Assembly: GCA_030844895.1 (NCBI GenBank)
Contig: CM061229.1
Location: 119,611,682-119,675,681, forward strand
Direction of reading: 5' to 3'
DNA length: 64,000 bases
Source: Ambrosia x helenae
Lineage: Eukaryota; Streptophyta; Magnoliopsida; Asterales; Asteraceae
The notes under the pieces are model-generated. The model was not told the origin of the DNA. It worked only from the letters and a program-made list of their open reading frames with translations, and ran no database searches. A program made the translations under genes and the position numbers. Below, piece after piece: positions 58,839 through 64,000 of this stretch (position 1 is the first letter of the stretch; every line of letters begins with the position of its first letter).

Positions 58839-60014
58839 TGACGTGTTTGTCGTGGTACACGTAAAATTTCCCAATTACAACTATTGAATAGTGGCAAGAA
58901 GGTATCGAACACAGGGAGTTTGTGGAAAATGTGCAATTTCTAGCTTTGTTAATTAACTAAAATTAAACTACTTAACAAAAAGTAAATGCTTAAGGTTTTT
59001 GGTTGTTTTGAGTTGAACTAAAATAACGACTAATTATCGATTCAAACTTAAAAGTGTTTCTTCAAATTATGAGATAATGACCATTCAAGGATCCGGTTTC
59101 TCTAAACACATGTGTGAATTTCAACTAGAAAGAGTTACATAGACATAACTCATATACAAACAATTGTTGTGATAAAAGGGAACAAAGTACTCGGATTAAA
59201 TTAACGTGAGGTTGTTTCTCGATGACCAATTAATCAATAACCAACCCCAATCCTTCCCGTGATATCTCGATTGTTAGCAACACCAAGAACGTACGATAAA
59301 GACTAAAAATTAGTAAATTAATCAACACACTACAAGCAATTGTTCATACACCATAATAATCAAACAAAGTACCAAATTATTATTCTAGAAATGTAAGAAA
59401 AACACACATAAGAGTTTTAGAAAAACCTTCACCACGAATGATCACCAAATGTTTAGCCTAACATAGCTTGGTGAATCATCATAATCTTCAAATAAGTGTT
59501 CATAAGAATTACAAACATAAACCCAATGATTAGAAATGTTCTCCAATGATTAGTTTCAGCTAAAATCGCCCAAAAGTTGCTTAGAAATGTTCACAAGTGA
59601 GAGGATGCCCAAAAGACACCATAAATTCGTGTTTAATAGCAGGAGTTACAAGTTGGTGCAGAGGCCACCGTACCTTACGGTGGCTACCGTAAGGTACGGT
59701 GGAAGTGAAAGTTGTTACGGTAGGTAGAGACTGAACAACGGTGGGAAATTTGTGTCCCGAAGCCACCGTACCTTACGGTGCTACCGTAAGGTACGGTGGA
59801 GCCCTTTAAAAATCGTCAACTTTCTTTCTTGCATTCCACCTCGTTCCGATCCGTTCCGGTCCGATCCAAAGCTCGTAATTCTTCATTTTTAGCTCCTTTT
59901 CACACCTGCAACCAAAGTACTCGTAGTCACCCAATTCCAAGCAATATCATGATCAAATGTGATTAATATAAGCGTTTTAACAATATAGAGGGTTGTTCCT
60001 TGAACCACCCATCA
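58839..60014 (-). repeat. Athila 2 3' LTR, 1,176 bp
   Basis: The plus strand starts TGACGTGTTTGTCG (Athila 1: TGACGTGTGCG) and ends CCCATCA next to CATCCCCACACTTAACC (Athila 1: TATATCA next to AACCTCCCCACACTTGAAC). Otherwise the two LTRs have diverged. A TATA-like GCTATTAAAC lies at 59640-59631. Confidence 0.85.
59665..59799. repeat. Palindromes in U3 of Athila 2
   Basis: Two perfect 17-bp inverted repeats: CCACCGTACCTTACGGT / ACCGTAAGGTACGGTGG at 59665-59702 (4-nt loop) and 59763-59799 (3-nt loop). They lie about 215 bp from the U3 end, with the TATA-like box 25 bp downstream in transcription direction. A half-like GTTACGGTAGGTAG sits between them. Confidence 0.95.
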
Positions 60015-60028
60015 CATCCCCACACTTA

Positions 60029-61320
60029 ACCATTGCTTGTCCCAAGCAATCCACCAAAAATCTATTTCCCACAAAAACGATCAATTTAAAGTCAAGCATT
60101 AACACGTAATCCTTGTATTAACCCATCCTCAACACCCAAATCAACACACCCCTCACAATATCTCTCCACTCGGTTACAAGTAAGCTCTAGCATAGATGAG
60201 CTAGACACACAAAAGGCAAACGGGTGGTTGCACAACCATAGGCTTGTACCTAAATCAATCTTCCTCTTATGGATGTTAAACATGAATGCAAATCATAGGG
60301 ACTTTTAAGGTTGTAACTTGGCTAAGTGTAAAGGTAGGGAATGGAATATGTATGAGTAGCGCAAACTTTACCCGGTCTTTTATTACACAATGACACACAT
60401 AACATGACTAACACACGCAAGCATACATACATACGAACACGAACATAATAAATACCACGCATAAACTTCCTTTTTTTTTCATTCATTTTTTTCTTTTCTC
60501 TTTTCTTTTCTTCTCTTTTTTTTTTCGAACCAAGTAAACTACATAAACAAACGAAACACACACAACTAAACTTCAAACTTATACTAGAATAACACACTAA
60601 CACTCTATTTAAACACACAAGACCGGGTCAAGTTGGGTATTAATTTAGGGAACTAGTTTAAGGGTTAAGGCTTTTAGGCACAAAAATGGGCAACTAAATG
60701 TCCAAACCCCCGCCCCTCTCGCTACCATGCTCATATATGTAATGTATGAGGTCCAACCCCCCAAAACCCACACTCACGCTCAACTAGACGAGGCTACCTA
60801 ATGCCCTTATCCTTTTCACACTCATGTCCAACTAAAGACTCAAATTGCATTCAAGCACAAGTTCTAGGGCGCCCCCACCCGTTGCCACTCTCTCAAAGAA
60901 AGGTATTATTTATATACAAGTGTGGCTTAAACTTTCACCAAGAATAAAAGTGGGTGTTAAGGGTTTCCGGTGTGTCTATTGGGGTTAATTCAGGGTGTTC
61001 CAATTTTCACAATGTTTACGCTTGACTACAAAAAAAATTTAAAACCTAAAAAATTTCCCCCATCCCCACACTTGGGATACATTGTCCCCAATGTACGGTT
61101 TTGGAAGGAAAAGATCACTTTCTCAAACCACAAACTTCTTTTTGGTATTTTCATTTTATATTTTTTTTTAGTTTTTTAATTTTTTTTTTTAACAACACAC
61201 CTCCTACTACCATGACCCAAACCAATCATCATCAATCAAAACACCACCCAACCACCCAATCCCAAAAACATAAGAAAAAGAAATTAAACATACAACTATG
61301 TACAAAAGAGCACGACCTGG
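60029..61320. other. Non-coding 3' region of Athila 2
   Basis: Starts CCATTGCTTGTCCCAAGCAA, as after the Athila 1 polypurine tract (TTTGCTTGTCCTCAAGCAAA). T/C-rich runs at 60470-60530. A second polypurine-like motif with ACATTGTCCCCAATGTACGG lies at about 61068-61098. No coding. Confidence 0.65.
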
Positions 61321-63011
61321 TCAATAATAGCGGGGTTGAGGTGGCCCGAACACGGAAGTCATCAGGTCGTTCCACTCGCCAAATCCAAATGCACCACTAC
61401 CGCTTTCACCTTGATCTGAGGCTTGTTGTTGTTGCGGGTCAACCCATTGAGAATGATGAAGTGGTGGAGTCGGATATGAGATGCTCCCATCATAAGGTGG
61501 TAAAGACCCGTAATCCACCGGTTGTGGATTTGCAACTACGGTTCTTCCCGCATGCCAATCATCATTCATCCGCCTATTTTGATCATCCACATATCTATGA
61601 TTAATTTCTACCTCGTGAGAATAGGCATGCGCCCTATTCCACATCTCCTGCCGTCAAACCCTTGCCTCATACTTCTTTCCATGCTTGCGCTCATCATTGT
61701 CTGGTGATCAAATAACGTGCGCTCTAAACCGGACCATGTATCAAATACCGAAGCTGGGGGCGTTGATTTTCAATTACTTGTTGCATTGTTCCCCCAAAGG
61801 CCCAGTTTTCCTCATACGACCTCTCAGTAAAATCATAAAAACTTCCACCATGCATGTGACCCGAACTACCTTGCCCCAATTCCATACGTACCCCTGATGG
61901 GTTTTCTTCATAATCGTCATCTTCGCTTGGCGGTTGTTCATTGCCACTTTCTACCTCGTCTTCTTCTCCAGGAAAAAGTGCCCGCGCATCAGTCTTTAAC
62001 ACTCTCCACCGCTGACCCCCAGTCTTCAGCTTGTGATATCTCTCTGATTGAGAGTAGAACCATCCAATACCCATTTTTGATAGCTCCAAAGGCCTATATT
62101 TCTTATTTTTACCCACATCATCATTTGTGATTGCCCCTTGTTGTTTCATCAACCCCGTAATGATCCTGCAATATGGGATAATCATCCTATCAACCGAGTT
62201 CCGGCTGATCCACACATGATTTAGAACCAAATACCGAAAAGAGAATTTCAGTCCCCCATGCATTAGTGCGTATAAAATAGGGATTTCTGCGAACCACACT
62301 TGCTCTTTGTCAGCTCGCCTCGGTAACACATTCAATATTATAATCGCCAACAACAACTTGGGCTCAATCTTCATATTTCACCTGTACAACGTCCCGGTGT
62401 AAGTACCTGGTAGAAATAATGACTCTAGCATCATCATCCACTTTCGATGTTTTTCAGGACTAATGAGCAAATCATCAATGTGTGGGTTCTTGTATTCTCT
62501 CATAGGCAAACTGTCAAACTTCGCCAATCGACGCAATGTGTCATAAGACATCTCAAACTCTATCCCATTTACCACTCCTGTTAATTTCATTTGGGATGGC
62601 TTATCATACTTGTTGCATTTTAACGTTGCCATCCATTCTTCAATCTCATCCATAAACAAATATTTCTCATCATGATTATAACAATGCAATGCCGCCTCCC
62701 ATCCCAACGCTTTGAATCTATCAAAAACTCCAAACTGACCAAATTCTCTTTCACGAACGTCCCTTTCACAAATAAACGCGCCCGGTCGATCTTGTAACCC
62801 TTTTATTTGGTCGTGAAACAATGTTGGTTGCCATATTGCCGGTTGAGCATTCAAAGGACCCGTCTTCCAATTCGGCTTGTCAGCCGGATCCAATCTAGGC
62901 TGTTTGGTCGCTTGTTCCATTTCCTCATCAGAATCATTGGCTCCTCCAACATATTTTCTTCGTTTGTATTGTACGGGCTGCTTCCCTTTTGCCTTAGCAG
63001 CGGATGAGCTT
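61321..63011 (-). pseudogene. Athila 2 env-like / ORF1-family protein, broken
   Basis: In order: SSAAKAKGKQPVQYKRRKYV, an acidic patch, FGVFDRFKALGWEAALHCYN, MSYDTLRRLAKFDSLPMREY, then TGA at 62380-62378 in frame, resuming MKIEPKLLLAIIILNVLPRR ... LVLNHVWISRNSVDRMIIPY, and an acidic tail. Near 61750 and again near 61645 the frame shifts before the Gln-rich C-terminus (VDPQQQQASDQGESGSG ... FGPPQPRYY, stop 61321). It resembles the Athila ORF-1 family and sits where Athila 1 has its env-like ORF. The N-terminus is cut at 63012 by another LTR element. One stop and at least two frameshifts make it inactive. Confidence 0.8.
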
Positions 63012-64000
63012 TGATGTGCTAAAAGTAGTTTAATAAAAATAACTAAATTAAACCTAAAACTAGACACCTAGTAATACTCTAGACTCCCTAAAACTAAACT
63101 ACTGACAGGCAAGTGAACCTATCGACTCTAGTATAGCTAAAGTAAGTCCGGATATCGAACCCACGAGACTCTAATGGAAAACGAAAACTAGACTCGATTA
63201 CTTATCCTAAAACTGATTAAATTAATTTATTATTTTAAAAGGGGGGGGTTTACTGAAAAATAAATTACAATAAACTAAAGGTTAACTTAGACTAACTAAA
63301 CTGAACTAAAGACACGAACTTAGCTGAGCCGAATTCAGATGATGACGAGACACTACCTAGACCAGACTCCTAACTATGCCTGATAAGCTTCTATGGTTAT
63401 GGAACTGATTTGGAACCGGGATCTTAAAATACTAAACATCAAGAATAAACTAGACACCCTCGACCCTTCTCAAGGGGAAACCCTAGAATATTTTTGTGCT
63501 GTTAAACTACCGGTTGGGGTACAAACCCTCACAGGTTATCTAACTCTTATGATCGAGTACCTGCTAGACAATCTACCTCACAGCGCGAAAGCCTCACTAC
63601 ACTAGGTGCAAGGGGTAATTATTGAAGCCTAGATCTAACTTGATATGCAAGAGTTGAAAGGGAAACTAGGCAGATCTTCTCACAAAGCCTCTAACCTAGC
63701 AATTTAACAACCTAGACATACCGACAAGTCCTCACCTCACAGCTATTGAACTTGGAAGAATACCTAAAATCTTCTAACCATCAAATATCACTCCTATGGT
63801 AAACTCGCGACTATTGACCATAAACTAGTTGCTACACAAAGTCTGCAACCCAACTAGCACTCATACATGAAAGACATTCACAAAAGTGCAAGTGGAGTGA
63901 ATAAGTGACAATAAGAAAATAATAAATACGCATATACACCAGATCTAAAGAAATCAAAATCTCTACTGAATCATAAATCCAAAACACGTTCCAAAAACCA
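63012..64000. mobile_element. LTR of a third element nested in Athila 2
   Basis: Homology to the env-like ORF stops at 63012, where TGATGTGCTAAAAGTAG begins. The stretch includes GTCCGGATATCGAACCCACG, like the TATCGAACACAGGGAG segment of the Athila 2 LTR and typical of plant Ty3-type LTRs. A G9 run lies near 63241. No coding. The element leaves the window, so TSD and length are unknown. Confidence 0.6.

Larger units (their letters stand above)
58839..64000 (-). mobile_element. Second Athila element (Athila 2), degenerate, leaves the window
   Basis: 3' LTR 58839-60014, polypurine tract at 60015, then the non-coding region and the env-like ORF remnant 61321-63011, in the same order and strand as Athila 1. 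A third LTR element is inserted at 63012. The 5' half lies outside the window. GTTAC (58834-58838) is the candidate TSD half. Confidence 0.85.

Overview
The window is nuclear DNA from a flowering plant. It has spliced genes with plant-type introns, an LPR-type multicopper oxidase, a FAR1/FRS-type gene, a BEE-type bHLH and dense transposons. The repeat flavour (Athila elements, Helitrons, FRS and SINE types) makes me think of a eudicot, perhaps Asteraceae, but that is impression and not proof. The DNA is AT-rich and most of it is transposable-element sequence. I see one gene that looks intact, a few decayed host genes, and many elements whose boundaries can be fixed by target-site duplications (TSDs).

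Layout. 1-4823: a FAR1-RELATED pseudogene (minus strand), cut at its 3' side by an LTR-like end (1-727) and carrying a 2.7-kb solo LTR in intron 1. 4824-9440: no gene; one copy of a dispersed repeat (about 6290-6800) and a hAT-like repeat. 9441-12965: an apparently intact three-exon LPR1/LPR2-like ferroxidase gene (minus), with a SINE and a Tourist-like MITE in intron 1 and a second SINE upstream. 13620-15054 and 28509-28570: a region full of the palindrome GTAGAGGCCTCTAC with an OTU-protease gene remnant, split by a 13.45-kb Athila LTR retrotransposon (15055-28508, minus, TSD GTTGT). This element has a broken gag-pol and an intact env-like ORF that may have its own promoter and spliced leader. 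28570-33400: a proline-rich ORF with a clear TATA box, a Helitron 3' end and a 36-nt small-subunit-rRNA-like shred.

33400-41294: a second copy of the 6.3-kb repeat interrupted by a hAT element and a SINE (copy 1 is the empty site), a palindrome cluster, and a Helitron remnant carrying seven copies of a ~300-bp tandem repeat and the end of a PIF1-like helicase. 41295-50710: two related MULE-like elements, a small LysM-protein gene with one frameshift, a long perfect hairpin, a hAT MITE, and two related Helitrons head to tail. 51061-51814: exons 2-5 of a BEE-like bHLH gene with one frameshift. 52237-52914: a TIR element. 52980-56697: a 3.7-kb solo LTR. 57300-57720: a fold-back element. 58839-64000: a second, degenerate Athila (3' LTR and env-like ORF) interrupted at 63012 by a further LTR element that leaves the window.

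The most unusual signal is architectural. Both Athila LTRs carry short perfect palindromes about 210 bp into U3 and just upstream of a TATA-like box, but the palindromes have unrelated sequence in the two elements (a CGAGCGGCCGCTCG type versus a CCACCGTACCTTACGGT type). In Athila 1 the same palindromes recur before a second putative promoter that would drive the spliced env-like ORF, and its 5' LTR has lost exactly the palindrome-plus-TATA segment. Two other loci carry further unrelated palindrome families.
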